The position numbers and the translations under genes were made by a program. Below, piece by piece: positions 18,490 to 27,067 of a stretch of 64,000 nucleotides of DNA. The stretch is taken from the NCBI GenBank assembly GCA_022648325.1, contig JALCMG010000002.1:124001-188000 (forward strand), given 5' to 3'. This DNA is from Olsenella sp. GTDB taxonomy: Bacteria; Actinomycetota; Coriobacteriia; Coriobacteriales; Atopobiaceae. A model generated the notes under the pieces. The model was not told the origin of the DNA. It worked only from the letters and a program-made list of their open reading frames with translations, and searched no databases. Numbering within the stretch: the stretch's first letter is position 1; each line of letters starts with the position of its first letter.

Positions 18490-20172
18490 GTGATAGAGGT
18501 ATCCGGAATACGCGTCCCCCTCTCGAAGCTGGACGGCACGGACGAGAGGGAGCTGGCAGTCCTTCGCCGTGCGCTCGCGCGGAGGCTGCACGTTCGACCC
18601 GAGGAGCTCGGCCGCGTCACTAGGCGCAAGCGTTCCATCGACGCGCGCAAGAAGGGCGACGTCCAGCTCATCTTCACGCTGCGCGCCAACCTTCCCGGAG
18701 GCGACGCGGCGGAGAAGGCCCTTCTCGCAGGGCTTTCTTCCAGGCACGAGGCGGGTGGCGTGCGCCAGGTCACCGATGCCGACAAGGACTTCCCCGAGCC
18801 ATTGGAGCGCATGCCGCGCGACAGGGGTCCCATCGTTGTTGTTGGCGCAGGTTGCGCCGGCCTCTTCTGCGCGCTCTCGCTTGCCCGCGCCGGGCTAGAG
18901 CCGCTCCTCGTCGAGCGCGGCGATGATGCAGCGAGGAGGTCACGGGTGGTTCGCCACCATGATGAGACCGGCGAGCTCGACCCCGAGAGCAACATCCAGT
19001 TTGGCGTTGGCGGTGCCGGGACCTTCTCGGACGGAAAGTTGCAGACGGGCACGAAGAGCCCCTTCCACGGACTGGTGCTCAGGACCTTCGCCGAGGCGGG
19101 GGCCCAGCAGAGAATTCTGTGGGATGCCAAGCCGCACATCGGAAGCGACGTCCTGCCAGACGTGGTGACCCACATCGTCGAGATGATCGAGGCCGCCGGT
19201 GGTACGGTGCGTTGCCGCTGCCGTCTGGTCGACCTCGACGTGAGCGGAGGCCGCGTGCGGGCGGTGACCCTTCGCTCGGAGGATCCCGAGACAGGGATTG
19301 TCACCGAGGAGCGCATCCCCTGCTCGAGGGTGGTGCTTGCCTGTGGCCATTCCGCAAGGGACGTCTTCGAGATGCTCCGCGATCGCGCCGTTCCCATGGA
19401 GCGCAAGACCTTTGCTATGGGTGTGCGAATCGAGCACCTCCAGGCTGACGTCGACCGTGCGCTCTACGGTTCGTCTGCCGGTAACCCCGCCTTGGGAGCC
19501 GCCCCATACAGCCTTGCCGTGCACCTGCCATCGGGACGCTCGGCCTTCTCGTTCTGCATGTGCCCCGGAGGATACGTGGTCTCGGCGGCAAGCGAGCAGG
19601 GCGGCGTCGTGACCAATGGCATGAGCTACTCCGACCGCGCGGGCGAGAACGCCAACTCGGGGCTTCTCGCCAACGTGTTCCCCGAGGACCTTCCGGGAGA
19701 TGACGTGCTCGCAGGCGTTGGGCTGCAGCACTCGTGCGAGCAGGCTGCATTCCGTGCCGGAGGAGGGGGCTTTGTTGCGCCAGCACAGCTGGTTGGCGAC
19801 TTCCTGCATGGCAGGCCGTCCTCGGCGGGCGGCGAGATTCAGCCCACCTACCCGCGCGGCGTTAGGTGGGGCGACATCGCGAGCTGCCTTCCCGCATACA
19901 TCACCGAGACCATCCGTGCCGCAATCCCCGAGATAGGGCGAAAGCTCCGCGGGTTCGATCGTACGGATGCCGTGCTCACGGGCGTTGAGACAAGATCTAG
20001 CTCGCCCGTACGCGTAGCGCGTGGAAAGAACCTGCAGAGCGTTGGAGTCAGCGGCCTCTGGCCAGTTGGCGAGGGTGCCGGCTACGCTGGCGGAATCATG
20101 AGCGCAGCGGCAGACGGCCTGCGCGTTGCAGAGGCCGTTATCGCAGACGTGGCCGACGAGCTGCGCAAGTAG
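18490..20172 (+). CDS. Uncharacterised FAD-dependent dehydrogenase (COG2509 type)
   Basis: This 560-residue protein has an N-terminal ferredoxin-like domain of about 100 residues with RKRSIDARKKGDV, then the FAD-binding motif PIVVVGAGCAGLFC (about 112-125), NIQFGVGGAGTFSDGKL and a C-terminal GEGAGYAGGIMSAAADG. This is the COG2509 architecture found in many anaerobes; no reaction is established. I chose GTG at 18490 because AGGAGG lies just upstream and the longer frame overlaps the previous gene. Its 3' end converges on gtrA with only 26 bases between. Confidence 0.88.
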   Translation: MIEVSGIRVPLSKLDGTDERELAVLRRALARRLHVRPEELGRVTRRKRSIDARKKGDVQLIFTLRANLPGGDAAEKALLAGLSSRHEAGGVRQVTDADKDFPEPLERMPRDRGPIVVVGAGCAGLFCALSLARAGLEPLLVERGDDAARRSRVVRHHDETGELDPESNIQFGVGGAGTFSDGKLQTGTKSPFHGLVLRTFAEAGAQQRILWDAKPHIGSDVLPDVVTHIVEMIEAAGGTVRCRCRLVDLDVSGGRVRAVTLRSEDPETGIVTEERIPCSRVVLACGHSARDVFEMLRDRAVPMERKTFAMGVRIEHLQADVDRALYGSSAGNPALGAAPYSLAVHLPSGRSAFSFCMCPGGYVVSAASEQGGVVTNGMSYSDRAGENANSGLLANVFPEDLPGDDVLAGVGLQHSCEQAAFRAGGGGFVAPAQLVGDFLHGRPSSAGGEIQPTYPRGVRWGDIASCLPAYITETIRAAIPEIGRKLRGFDRTDAVLTGVETRSSSPVRVARGKNLQSVGVSGLWPVGEGAGYAGGIMSAAADGLRVAEAVIADVADELRK

Positions 20173-20198
20173 AGCTAAGGACGCCGCAGAGTTTTGGT

Positions 20199-20591
20199 TT
20201 AGCGCTGGCGAAACGTCACCGACCTGTTGAGGAAGAACTGCATAAGGCCCGCCGACACGAGGGCGACGAGCTTCGAGACAAGGGGCGTGGAGAAGAGCGG
20301 TGCCGCATGGGCGGCAAGCGCAGCGATGACGAGCTCCTGCACGCACATGCCGCAAAGCCCCACGCAGACAAAGACCGCATAGCGACGAGCCGGCCTATCC
20401 GTCACGTGGAAGGTGTGCTGGCGGTTGAGAAAGAAGCTCAGCGAAAGGCCAACCGTCACGCTCACCACATTGGCAATGAGCGGATCCCACCTGGCCCACG
20501 TGGCGAGGGCGAGAAAGACGAGCATGTCAACGGCCGAGCATACGCACCCAAAGAGCGCGTACGACACGAGCTGTCTTAATGCCTGGCGCAT
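20199..20591 (-). CDS. GtrA family membrane protein
   Basis: This 130-residue protein has four predicted membrane helices. It matches the GtrA/DPMS family: LVSYALFGCVCSAVDMLVF at the start, and FFLNRQHTF and QFFLNRSVTF at the ends of the second and fourth helices. GtrA proteins help move lipid-linked sugars across the membrane or anchor glycan-modifying enzymes. No glycosyltransferase is adjacent here, so the partner is unknown. Transcription continues from the orphan PTS IIB gene upstream (13-base gap), which may be only incidental. Confidence 0.88.
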   Translation of the reverse strand: MRQALRQLVSYALFGCVCSAVDMLVFLALATWARWDPLIANVVSVTVGLSLSFFLNRQHTFHVTDRPARRYAVFVCVGLCGMCVQELVIAALAAHAAPLFSTPLVSKLVALVSAGLMQFFLNRSVTFRQR

Positions 20592-20604
20592 GTCATTGCG
20601 GGTG

Positions 20605-20889
20605 CTACTTGTCCCTCACTGCATCGGCGAGACGCTTGAGCTCCTCGTCCTGGTTCATCCCCGTGAGGAAAGCGACCCCATTGAAGACGGGAACGTCGAA
20701 CTCACGCTCGGGACGAACCACGGCAACATAGGCGTCGGCGTCCTTGAGGGCCTCATCAAGATCAGCAACGGCAACTGCCTGCACGTCTGCCTCGATTCCC
20801 TCGGCAGTAAGCAGCTTCTGGACCTTGTAGGCAACGGTCGCAGAGGTTGCGACCCCAGAACCACATGCAACGACGATCTTTGCAGCCAT
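20605..20889 (-). CDS. PTS EIIB protein, galactitol/ascorbate type (orphan)
   Basis: This 94-residue phosphocarrier has the P-loop CGSGVATS (9-16), in which Cys9 accepts phosphate from an EIIA. Length and motif fit the GatB/SgcB group. No permease (EIIC) or EIIA is encoded beside it; the window has an unlinked fructose-type EIIA at 9510 that could donate phosphate, since GatA-like EIIAs belong to that fold. GGGAGG precedes the ATG. The role is uncertain: either a component of a transporter encoded elsewhere or a regulatory carrier. Confidence 0.87.
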   Translation of the reverse strand: MAAKIVVACGSGVATSATVAYKVQKLLTAEGIEADVQAVAVADLDEALKDADAYVAVVRPEREFDVPVFNGVAFLTGMNQDEELKRLADAVRDK

Positions 20890-21003
20890 GATGCCTCCCT
20901 GTTAGACAGACACTCGTTATGCAACACATCTCTAGCGATACTCATCATACCGCAGGCCAGACCAATACTTCCCGGACGCCTTGGGTGCCGGTTTCGGCAA
21001 AAG

Positions 21004-21278
21004 CTACAACTCAAGAAACTCTCGCGGTGAGACAATCCTTAGAGAAACAAGGCCGGAATCCAACAAATCCTTATCCCTCGTTACCAACACCTCAGAATTT
21101 GATGCCAGAGCAGTGCGTAAAACCAACCGGTCGGCTGGATCACACACGTCAGTCTCCTCGGTGAAGGCATGCGTAGGAGTAGCAACTATTTCAGCCACGC
21201 AGTCAAAGATACGAGAAACTCGTCAAGCGCGGGGACCTTATCTGGGAATTTTCGCTCAAACACCACCCGAAGCTCCAT
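21004..21278 (-). pseudogene. PIN-domain toxin remnant (N-terminally truncated and frameshifted)
   Basis: The C-terminal half of a PIN RNase is clear: EETDVCDPADRLVLRTALA, then VLVTRDKDLL and IVSPREFLEL, with the acidic residues of the active site. Upstream, another frame starting at ATG 21276-21278 encodes MELRVVFERKFPDKVPALDE and FLVSL, matching the part that should precede it, then hits a stop. The first 50 or so residues, with the first catalytic Asp, are missing: the antitoxin stop lies only 23 bases upstream. So a deletion and a frameshift both removed function. The local sequence is poorer in GC than its surroundings, as for acquired DNA. Confidence 0.7.
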
Positions 21279-21301
21279 TATTTTGTGTTAATGAAGATTT
21301 T

Positions 21302-21580
21302 TCACTGCCTTTCCGAGCGCACGGATGAGATAAGACTGGCAACGTCTTCCTCAGCCTCAACGCCTAGCCGATCAGCCACTTCACTCATATCCTGCTGAAG
21401 CAGTCTCATCGCATATGAGGCAGAATTCATTACCCGAACCGTTTTGCCTTTAACAACAAACGTCACCTTATCTCCGCTCTGAACACCCAAGACCTTACGG
21501 ACTTCCTTGGGAATGGTGACCTGACCCTTCGACATGACCTTTGCACTATCCGCAAATGTGGTCTGCATCATTGTCCCCAT
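21302..21580 (-). CDS. AbrB/MazE-like antitoxin
   Basis: This 92-residue protein has a swapped-hairpin AbrB DNA-binding domain: KVMSKGQVTIPKEVRKVLG followed by SGDKVTFVVKGKTVRV. It would bind and silence the partner PIN toxin and repress its own promoter. The toxin gene next to it is broken, so this is now an orphan antitoxin. ATG 21578-21580 is the likely start, although ATG 21571 is close and equally possible. An in-frame extension upstream includes a run of TTCG repeats and has no family similarity. Confidence 0.8.
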   Translation of the reverse strand: MGTMMQTTFADSAKVMSKGQVTIPKEVRKVLGVQSGDKVTFVVKGKTVRVMNSASYAMRLLQQDMSEVADRLGVEAEEDVASLISSVRSERQ

Positions 21581-21717
21581 ATTGTTAGTCAGAACGATGA
21601 ATAGGATAAATAGGGTATTTCCTACTCTATCATGCCCATTAGAGACACACAAGTTCGTTCGTTCGTTCGTGCATGTCATAGCATGCGAACGAGTAATAAA
21701 CTCATCCTCGGCGGGCG

Positions 21718-23943
21718 TTAGTGCTTCCCGCGATACTTGCGCCTCGTGGCGTGCGCGCTCCCCTTTCTCGCGCCAGCCTTGAGCCGCTTCATGACTTCCT
21801 CCTCGCTGGCGCCCTCGAACTGGCTCTTGAGCTCGACCAACTGGTCGCGGATGCGCGCTGCCTGCTCGTACTCCATGTTTGCCGACGCGCTTGCCATCTC
21901 TTCCTCGAGCGAGGCAATGACCCGCATGACCTCCTCACGCGGAAGCTTTGACAGCTCGGCGGCCACTGCCTCTGCGGTAGACACCTCCGCAGGAGCCCCC
22001 TGCTCGGAGGCCCCCTCGCCAGACGCGGTATAGAAGACCCCATCCTTGCGCTTGCGCTTCCCCACGTTGGCCTGGGCCTCGGCAAGAAAGCCGGAGATGT
22101 CGTTTATCGCCTTGCGCACTGTCTGGGGCTCGATGTGGTGCTCCTCGTTGAACTTCTCCTGGAGGGCACGACGCCGGCGCGTCTCGTCGATTGCCTCCCG
22201 CATGGAATCCGTTATCTCGTCAGCGTACATGATGACCTCGCCCGAGACGTTACGAGCGGCACGCCCCATGGTCTGGATGAGCGAGCGGCGGTTCCTGAGG
22301 AACCCCTCCTTGTCTGCATCGAGGATGGCAACGAGTGAGACCTCCGGGATATCCAGACCCTCGCGCAGAAGGTTGATGCCCACGAGCACATCAATCTTGC
22401 CCTCACGCAGGTCTCGAATGATGTCCACGCGGTCGAGCGTTGCCGTGTCCGAGTGCATGTAGTTAACGCGGAACCCCTCGTCCAAGAGGTGGTCGGTAAG
22501 GTCCTCTGCCATCCGCTTGGTGAGCGTGGTCACCAGCACACGCTCATGCCTGCCAACGCGCTCCCGAATCTCTGAGATGAGGTCGTCAATCTGCCCGTGG
22601 ACGGGACGCACCTCGATCTTTGGGTCGAGAAGGCCGGTGGGACGGATGATCTGCTCAACCTCCTGCTGCGTCACGGACTCCTCGTAGTCCCCGGGCGTAG
22701 CGGAGACGTAGATGAACTGGGGGATGCGCGCCTCAAACTCGTCGAAGCGAAGCGGCCGGTTGTCCAGTGCCGATGGCAGGCGGAAGCCATGCTCGACCAA
22801 GGTGACCTTGCGCGAGCGGTCCCCCTCGTGCATGCCACGGATTTGCGGGACCGTCACGTGGCTCTCGTCGATGATGCAGAGCATGTCCTTGGGGAAGTAG
22901 TCGATGAGCGTGTAGGGCGGCTCGCCTGGAGCGCGGCCGTCGAGGTGGCGCGAGTAGTTCTCGATGCCGTTGCAGTACCCCATGTTCTCGAGCATCTCAA
23001 GGTCGTATGCCGTGCGTTGGGAGAGTCTCTCTGCCTCGAGCAGCATATTGTTCGCTTTGAGCTCGGCCACACGCTGCTCGAGCTCCTCGGATATGGTCTT
23101 GAGGGCGTGGGTGATCTTCGGTCGCTCCGTCACGTAGTGGGAGGCAGGCCAGATAGGAATGGCGTCGTACTCGCGCACGACTTCACCCGTCACGTTGTCG
23201 ACCTCTGCGATCTGCTCGACCTCGTCGCCAAAGAACGAGATGCGGAGGGGATTCTCGGCATACGGTGGGAATACGTCCACGGTATCCCCGCGAACGCGGA
23301 AGGTACCGCGCTGAAGGTCGTAGTCGTTTCTGTCGTACTGGATGTCGATGAGGTTGCGTATGAGGTCATCGCGCTCGAGCGGTACCTCCTTGTCCACGTT
23401 GGGGGCAAGGCCGGCGTAGTCCTGGGGGCTGCCGATGCCGTATATGCACGAGACGGAGGCAACGACAATGACGTCTCGACGAGAGAGAAGGCTGGAGGTT
23501 GCCTGGTGCCGCAACTTCTCGACCTCCTCGTTGATGGAGGCGTCCTTCTCTATGTATGTATCGCTCTGGGGAACGTAGGCCTCAGGCTGGTAGTAGTCGT
23601 AGTAGCTCACGAAGTAGACTACCGCGTTGTTGGGGAAGAGCTCACGCATCTCGCTTGCCACCTGAGCAGCAAGTGTCTTGTTTGGCTCCATGATGAGGGT
23701 GGGACGCTGAACCGCCTCGATGGTCTTGGCCATGGTGAATGTTTTGCCCGACCCAGTGACGCCCATGAGCGTCTGATAGCGAAGGCCCTCCTCCACACCG
23801 TGCGCGAGCTTCTCTATTGCCTGTGGCTGGTCTCCCGCAGGCTCGAAGAGCGAGACGACCTTGAAGGGAGTGCCTGCCTGCTCAACTCCAAAGCGCTTGA
23901 GCTCACCGCCGAAGCGCTCCCCCGTATTCAAAGGTACCGCCAT
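21718..23943 (-). CDS. uvrB: UvrABC excinuclease subunit B
   Basis: UvrB loads on damaged DNA with UvrA and then recruits UvrC for incision. The 741-residue product has Walker A GVTGSGKT (61-68), the [12 protein letters not shown] beta-hairpin that probes strands, the IDESH helicase motif and a C-terminal UVR domain that binds UvrC ([23 protein letters not shown] region). It is longer than the typical 660-700 residues, mostly through the linker before the UVR domain and a basic tail. ATG 23941-23943 has AGGAGG upstream; an earlier in-frame start would run through the SOS box. It closes the coaE - transglycosylase - uvrB series typical of actinobacteria. Confidence 0.96.
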   Translation of the reverse strand: MAVPLNTGERFGGELKRFGVEQAGTPFKVVSLFEPAGDQPQAIEKLAHGVEEGLRYQTLMGVTGSGKTFTMAKTIEAVQRPTLIMEPNKTLAAQVASEMRELFPNNAVVYFVSYYDYYQPEAYVPQSDTYIEKDASINEEVEKLRHQATSSLLSRRDVIVVASVSCIYGIGSPQDYAGLAPNVDKEVPLERDDLIRNLIDIQYDRNDYDLQRGTFRVRGDTVDVFPPYAENPLRISFFGDEVEQIAEVDNVTGEVVREYDAIPIWPASHYVTERPKITHALKTISEELEQRVAELKANNMLLEAERLSQRTAYDLEMLENMGYCNGIENYSRHLDGRAPGEPPYTLIDYFPKDMLCIIDESHVTVPQIRGMHEGDRSRKVTLVEHGFRLPSALDNRPLRFDEFEARIPQFIYVSATPGDYEESVTQQEVEQIIRPTGLLDPKIEVRPVHGQIDDLISEIRERVGRHERVLVTTLTKRMAEDLTDHLLDEGFRVNYMHSDTATLDRVDIIRDLREGKIDVLVGINLLREGLDIPEVSLVAILDADKEGFLRNRRSLIQTMGRAARNVSGEVIMYADEITDSMREAIDETRRRRALQEKFNEEHHIEPQTVRKAINDISGFLAEAQANVGKRKRKDGVFYTASGEGASEQGAPAEVSTAEAVAAELSKLPREEVMRVIASLEEEMASASANMEYEQAARIRDQLVELKSQFEGASEEEVMKRLKAGARKGSAHATRRKYRGKH

Positions 23944-23976
23944 AGCCCCCCTCCTTTCTCTGAAGCAGAGTATAAC

Positions 23977-23990
23977 AGAACGCATGTTCT
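23977..23990 (-). promoter_or_regulatory. LexA (SOS) box before uvrB
   Basis: The palindrome AGAACGCATGTTCT contains GAAC-N4-GTTC, the core of the Gram-positive/actinobacterial LexA operator. A minus-strand TATACT (23969-23974) lies two bases downstream, so the operator overlaps the promoter, and uvrB is likely induced by DNA damage. Confidence 0.72.
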
Positions 23991-24045
23991 ATTTCTAGGC
24001 TACCGCAAAGTATTTATCGAACACAATTCAAGGTCGATTTTGTGC

Positions 24046-24693
24046 CTACTGATTGACTAGCAGACCATTTGGATAGCTGTCGCGATATCCCTGGTATGCT
24101 TCGTTCACACGACGCAGGTACTCGCGCGTCTCCGAGTATGTGATGTTGTCGGCCAGCTCACCAGGCTCTGAAAGCCACTCCTCAACCTTGCCCATGCCTG
24201 CGTTGTATGCGGCAATCACCTGGTCGGTCGATGAGAGGTTCTTCTCGAGAAACGCTAGGCAGGCGGTACCATACTCGATGTTCGTCGACGGGTCGGACAG
24301 ATTTGATGGGTCGTAAACGCCAGAGTCGACAAGGCCCATGCGCGCCAGCTCGGATGAGGTCTGTGGCATTACCTGCATAAGGCCAACGGCACCAGCCGTG
24401 GACTGCGCATTCTCGTCCCAGCCAGACTCGCACTTTATGATTGCCGCAACCAGCAGCGGATCAACTCCGTGACGCTTCGCCGATCTCTCGATCTCTTGAG
24501 CGTGCTTTACGGGGTAGAGAGTCCTTCGGGCAAGCGTCGTGGGCGTAAGCGCAAGGACTACGCAGGCGATGGCCACAATGCCAACAAGCATGAGCGGCAC
24601 CACTCGATACCAGCGCCAGAAGCCATGCCCCCGTGTGTAACGACACCGAGAGTGTGGGCGCCTTCCCCGTGTGCGAGCAGAGCGCGAACTCAT
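24046..24693 (-). CDS. Lytic transglycosylase (SLT domain), membrane-anchored
   Basis: This 215-residue cell-wall enzyme cleaves peptidoglycan between MurNAc and GlcNAc. It has a basic N-terminus, one membrane helix (VVPLMLVGIVAIACVVLAL, about 33-51) and an extracellular SLT domain: IIKCESGW with the catalytic Glu, GAVGLMQVMP, and AAYNAGMGKVEEW. The start is ATG 24691-24693, overlapping the coaE stop as ATGA, so it is translationally coupled to coaE. The location between coaE and uvrB recurs in related actinobacteria. Substrate detail is inferred from the family. Confidence 0.9.
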   Translation of the reverse strand: MSSRSARTRGRRPHSRCRYTRGHGFWRWYRVVPLMLVGIVAIACVVLALTPTTLARRTLYPVKHAQEIERSAKRHGVDPLLVAAIIKCESGWDENAQSTAGAVGLMQVMPQTSSELARMGLVDSGVYDPSNLSDPSTNIEYGTACLAFLEKNLSSTDQVIAAYNAGMGKVEEWLSEPGELADNITYSETREYLRRVNEAYQGYRDSYPNGLLVNQ

Positions 24694-25343
24694 CGCAGAG
24701 CCCCCGCTTCGCCGCAAGCGCGCGCAGAGCGAGACTCCCACCCCGCACGCTCATGCGCATCCCACCACGCATGAATCTGCGCCTCCAGGTCCTCCTCGCC
24801 CCTAGCGTTATAAAACACGACGTCTGCATGCGAGCGCAGGTACTCGTCGGAGGGCTGCAGGACAACGCGTCTGTCGAAGTCCTCGGGGTCCATGCCGCGA
24901 CCCTTGGCACGCACCCGGCGCACGTCAAGCGGAGCGACAACGCAGAGCACCTCGTCTACCTGCGAGAGCATCGACTCCACTCGGTCGAGCAGCGGAACCT
25001 CCACCACACAAACGGGAGCGCGGCCCGCACGCTCCTCCGCAGCCAGCGCCTTCGCCAGTGCGTCTGAGATGAAAGGCAGCTCTATGGCCTCAAGGCGTGC
25101 GCCGCTCTCGGGCGTGGAGAAGGCCCTGCGGGCGAGAAGCGCCCGGTTCATCTCGCCCGTAACAGGATTTGCAAGATCCGCTCCAAATTCGCGACAGACG
25201 GCATCTGAGCAGGCACTTCTCGGCGAAAGCACGCTGCGGGAGACCTGGTCGAGGTCGATGCGACTTGCTCCCAAGCTCTCCAGAATCCGAGCTACGGTTG
25301 ACTTGCCGGAGGCTATGCCCCCAGCGAGAAACACCTTGTACAC
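24690..25343 (-). CDS. coaE: Dephospho-CoA kinase
   Basis: CoaE phosphorylates dephospho-CoA in the last step of coenzyme A synthesis. The 217-residue protein has the P-loop GGIASGKST (8-16), the RIDLDQVSRSV dephospho-CoA region and VVEVPLLDRVE of the kinase fold; RRVRAKGRG may be part of the lid. The start is GTG 25341-25343 with AGGAGG upstream. It is cotranscribed with the transglycosylase. Confidence 0.94.
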   Translation of the reverse strand: MYKVFLAGGIASGKSTVARILESLGASRIDLDQVSRSVLSPRSACSDAVCREFGADLANPVTGEMNRALLARRAFSTPESGARLEAIELPFISDALAKALAAEERAGRAPVCVVEVPLLDRVESMLSQVDEVLCVVAPLDVRRVRAKGRGMDPEDFDRRVVLQPSDEYLRSHADVVFYNARGEEDLEAQIHAWWDAHERAGWESRSARACGEAGALR

Positions 25344-25414
25344 GGGTTGCCTCCTGCTGCGATTGTGCTGCGTTCAAGGGATACCATCATCGCACGCCGA
25401 GGGGCGCACGTCAT

Positions 25415-25825
25415 CTATGACTTGACCTCGAACTTCTCGTGGCACTTGGGGCACGTCACACGCAGTTTGCCCTTTCCTCGCGGCACGCGGACTTTTTGCC
25501 CGCAGGAGGGACACGTCACGTGCTTGTAGGTGCGAAGCTCCTTTGCAGCTTGGCCGGGATTCTGCAGCCACGACCGCGCGGGACCAAGCGCCTTGAGGAA
25601 GGCGTCGTTCTCGTTCATGCGAACGTAGACGTTCTTGGAGCACATTCTCCAGACCGAGTATGCCACCAACGCAATTGAGACCCAACTAAGCCAACCGGTA
25701 CGGGCGAAAATATCAATGACCACGAGAATGACGGCAACCCAGACGCAGAAGTTTGCAAGGCCGTCAGGCCCACGGCGCCCGTTCATGAATTCTCGCGCCC
25801 TGCGGTAAAAGTCACCCTGTGCCAT
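25415..25825 (-). CDS. Membrane protein with C-terminal zinc ribbon, function unknown
   Basis: This 136-residue protein has two adjacent membrane helices (about 27-42 and 46-61) and a cytoplasmic tail with two CxxC pairs, CPSCGQKVRVPRGKG and CPKCHEKFEV, which form a rubredoxin-like zinc ribbon. The ribbon resembles those found in MJ0042-type and RNA-polymerase-like ribbons, but no known family can be named. The gene lies upstream of coaE on the same strand with a 71-base gap, so it may share its transcript. It could be a small membrane regulator. Confidence 0.8.
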   Translation of the reverse strand: MAQGDFYRRAREFMNGRRGPDGLANFCVWVAVILVVIDIFARTGWLSWVSIALVAYSVWRMCSKNVYVRMNENDAFLKALGPARSWLQNPGQAAKELRTYKHVTCPSCGQKVRVPRGKGKLRVTCPKCHEKFEVKS

Positions 25826-26028
25826 GTCTCCCCTATCGTCTTTCTCGCCTGCTACGGACGCGCGTCCGCTGAACTGACAACGCAGACATGTCTACCCAAA
25901 CCGCAAAGTGACAAACGGCGCAGCCGCCTCGCGTGGAGGCGCCGTGGAGTAGGCGAGAAGTACGGAGGTCACACAGGCTCTTGGGACGCAGTCCTTTCAT
26001 CCCAGCTGGGTTCTTGCTGCAGTGGGCC

Positions 26029-26233
26029 TGCAATTCTCGACCGGTTAGAGCTGCCTAACCGATCGGGTTTTTCGGCTGAGGCGCTATTCTGCAATTTCCG
26101 ATCGGTTAGCCCTCCCTAACCAATCGGAAATTGCAACCTCGCTGCTGTTCTGCAATTCTCGATTGGTTAGCACCCCTTAACCAATCGGAATCTGCAACTT
26201 CCGGGCGGTCCTGCTATTTCCGATCAGTTGGCC
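26029..26233 (-). repeat. 61-bp tandem hairpin array (3 full units and one part unit)
   Basis: Units begin TGC(A/T)ATT at 26029, 26090, 26151 and 26212, exactly 61 bases apart. Each full unit has an 11-base inverted repeat built on GGTTAG and CTAACC (in unit 3, TTAACC). Arm changes between units keep pairing only if read from the minus strand, where C-A mismatches become G-U. The array fills the 3' region of the glutamate-type ABC operon. The rest of the 450-base gap between 25826 and 26275 shows no gene. Confidence 0.85.
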
Positions 26234-26275
26234 TCGAAAGCCCCCCACCGCATGCCGAGAAGCGCCGGCGCCTGT

Positions 26276-27052
26276 CTAGTGCCCCTTGATCGAGTCCAGG
26301 AACTCTCGCGCGCGCTCGGTCGTGGGATGCTCGAAGAACTCGTCGGGCTTGCCCTCCTCGATAATCGCTCCATCAGCCATGAAGACAACACGGTCGCTCA
26401 CGCGGCGAGCGAACCCCATCTCGTGCGTGACCACAACCATGGTCATGCCGCCGCGGGCAAGCTCGACCATGACGTCCAGGACCTCGTTGATCATCTCGGG
26501 GTCAAGCGCGGAGGTGGGCTCGTCGAAGAGCATCGCCTTGGGGTGCATGGCCAGAGACCTCGCGATGGCCACGCGCTGCTGCTGTCCGCCGGAGAGCTGA
26601 GAAGGCATCTTGTCGGCCTGCTCGGCCACTCCAACGCGCCGAAGCAGCTCCAGCCCCTCTGCACGCGCCTTGTCGCGCGGCACGCCGAGCACCTCGACCG
26701 GTCCCATAGTCACGTTGTCGATGATTGACTTGTGCGCAAAGAGGTTGAAGGACTGGAAGACCATGCCAATCTCGGCACGGGTTGCGGCAAGCTCCTTGCC
26801 CTCCTGCGGGAGCGGCTTGCCCTCGATAAGGACCTCGCCGGAGTCGATGGTCTCAAGCCTGTTGATGGTGCGGCAGAGCGTGGACTTGCCCGAACCCGAG
26901 GGGCCAATCACAACGACGACCTCGCCCTTGCCCACCTTGAGGTTGATGTCCTTGAGGACGTGGAGGCTGCCAAAGTGCTTGTCCACGTGACGAAGCTCGA
27001 TGACGGGAGTGCCTTCTGCGGCGAGTGACTCGCCGGTTTGCGTCTGTGCCAA
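26276..27052 (-). CDS. Polar amino acid ABC transporter ATPase (GlnQ/GluA type)
   Basis: This 258-residue ATPase drives uptake of a polar amino acid, probably glutamate or glutamine. Walker [10 protein letters not shown] (50-58), signature LSGGQQQR (153-160) and Walker B AMLFDE (173-178) are intact, and RTINRLE with the Q-loop [12 protein letters not shown] is typical of the family. The start is TTG 27050-27052, supported by an AAAGGAGG ribosome site. It is the last gene of the operon binding protein - permease - permease - ATPase, and the 61-bp hairpin array lies just beyond its stop. Confidence 0.92.
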   Translation of the reverse strand: MAQTQTGESLAAEGTPVIELRHVDKHFGSLHVLKDINLKVGKGEVVVVIGPSGSGKSTLCRTINRLETIDSGEVLIEGKPLPQEGKELAATRAEIGMVFQSFNLFAHKSIIDNVTMGPVEVLGVPRDKARAEGLELLRRVGVAEQADKMPSQLSGGQQQRVAIARSLAMHPKAMLFDEPTSALDPEMINEVLDVMVELARGGMTMVVVTHEMGFARRVSDRVVFMADGAIIEEGKPDEFFEHPTTERAREFLDSIKGH

Positions 27053-27067
27053 CGTAGCCTCCTTTGG

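Noticed and set aside
17256..19406. A 716-codon minus-strand frame
   Set aside because: It lies opposite the two FAD proteins and is Ser/Arg/Pro-rich without domains.
26029..26233. CRISPR array
   Set aside because: Although periodic, the spacers are as similar as the repeats, the units are palindromes and no cas genes are present.
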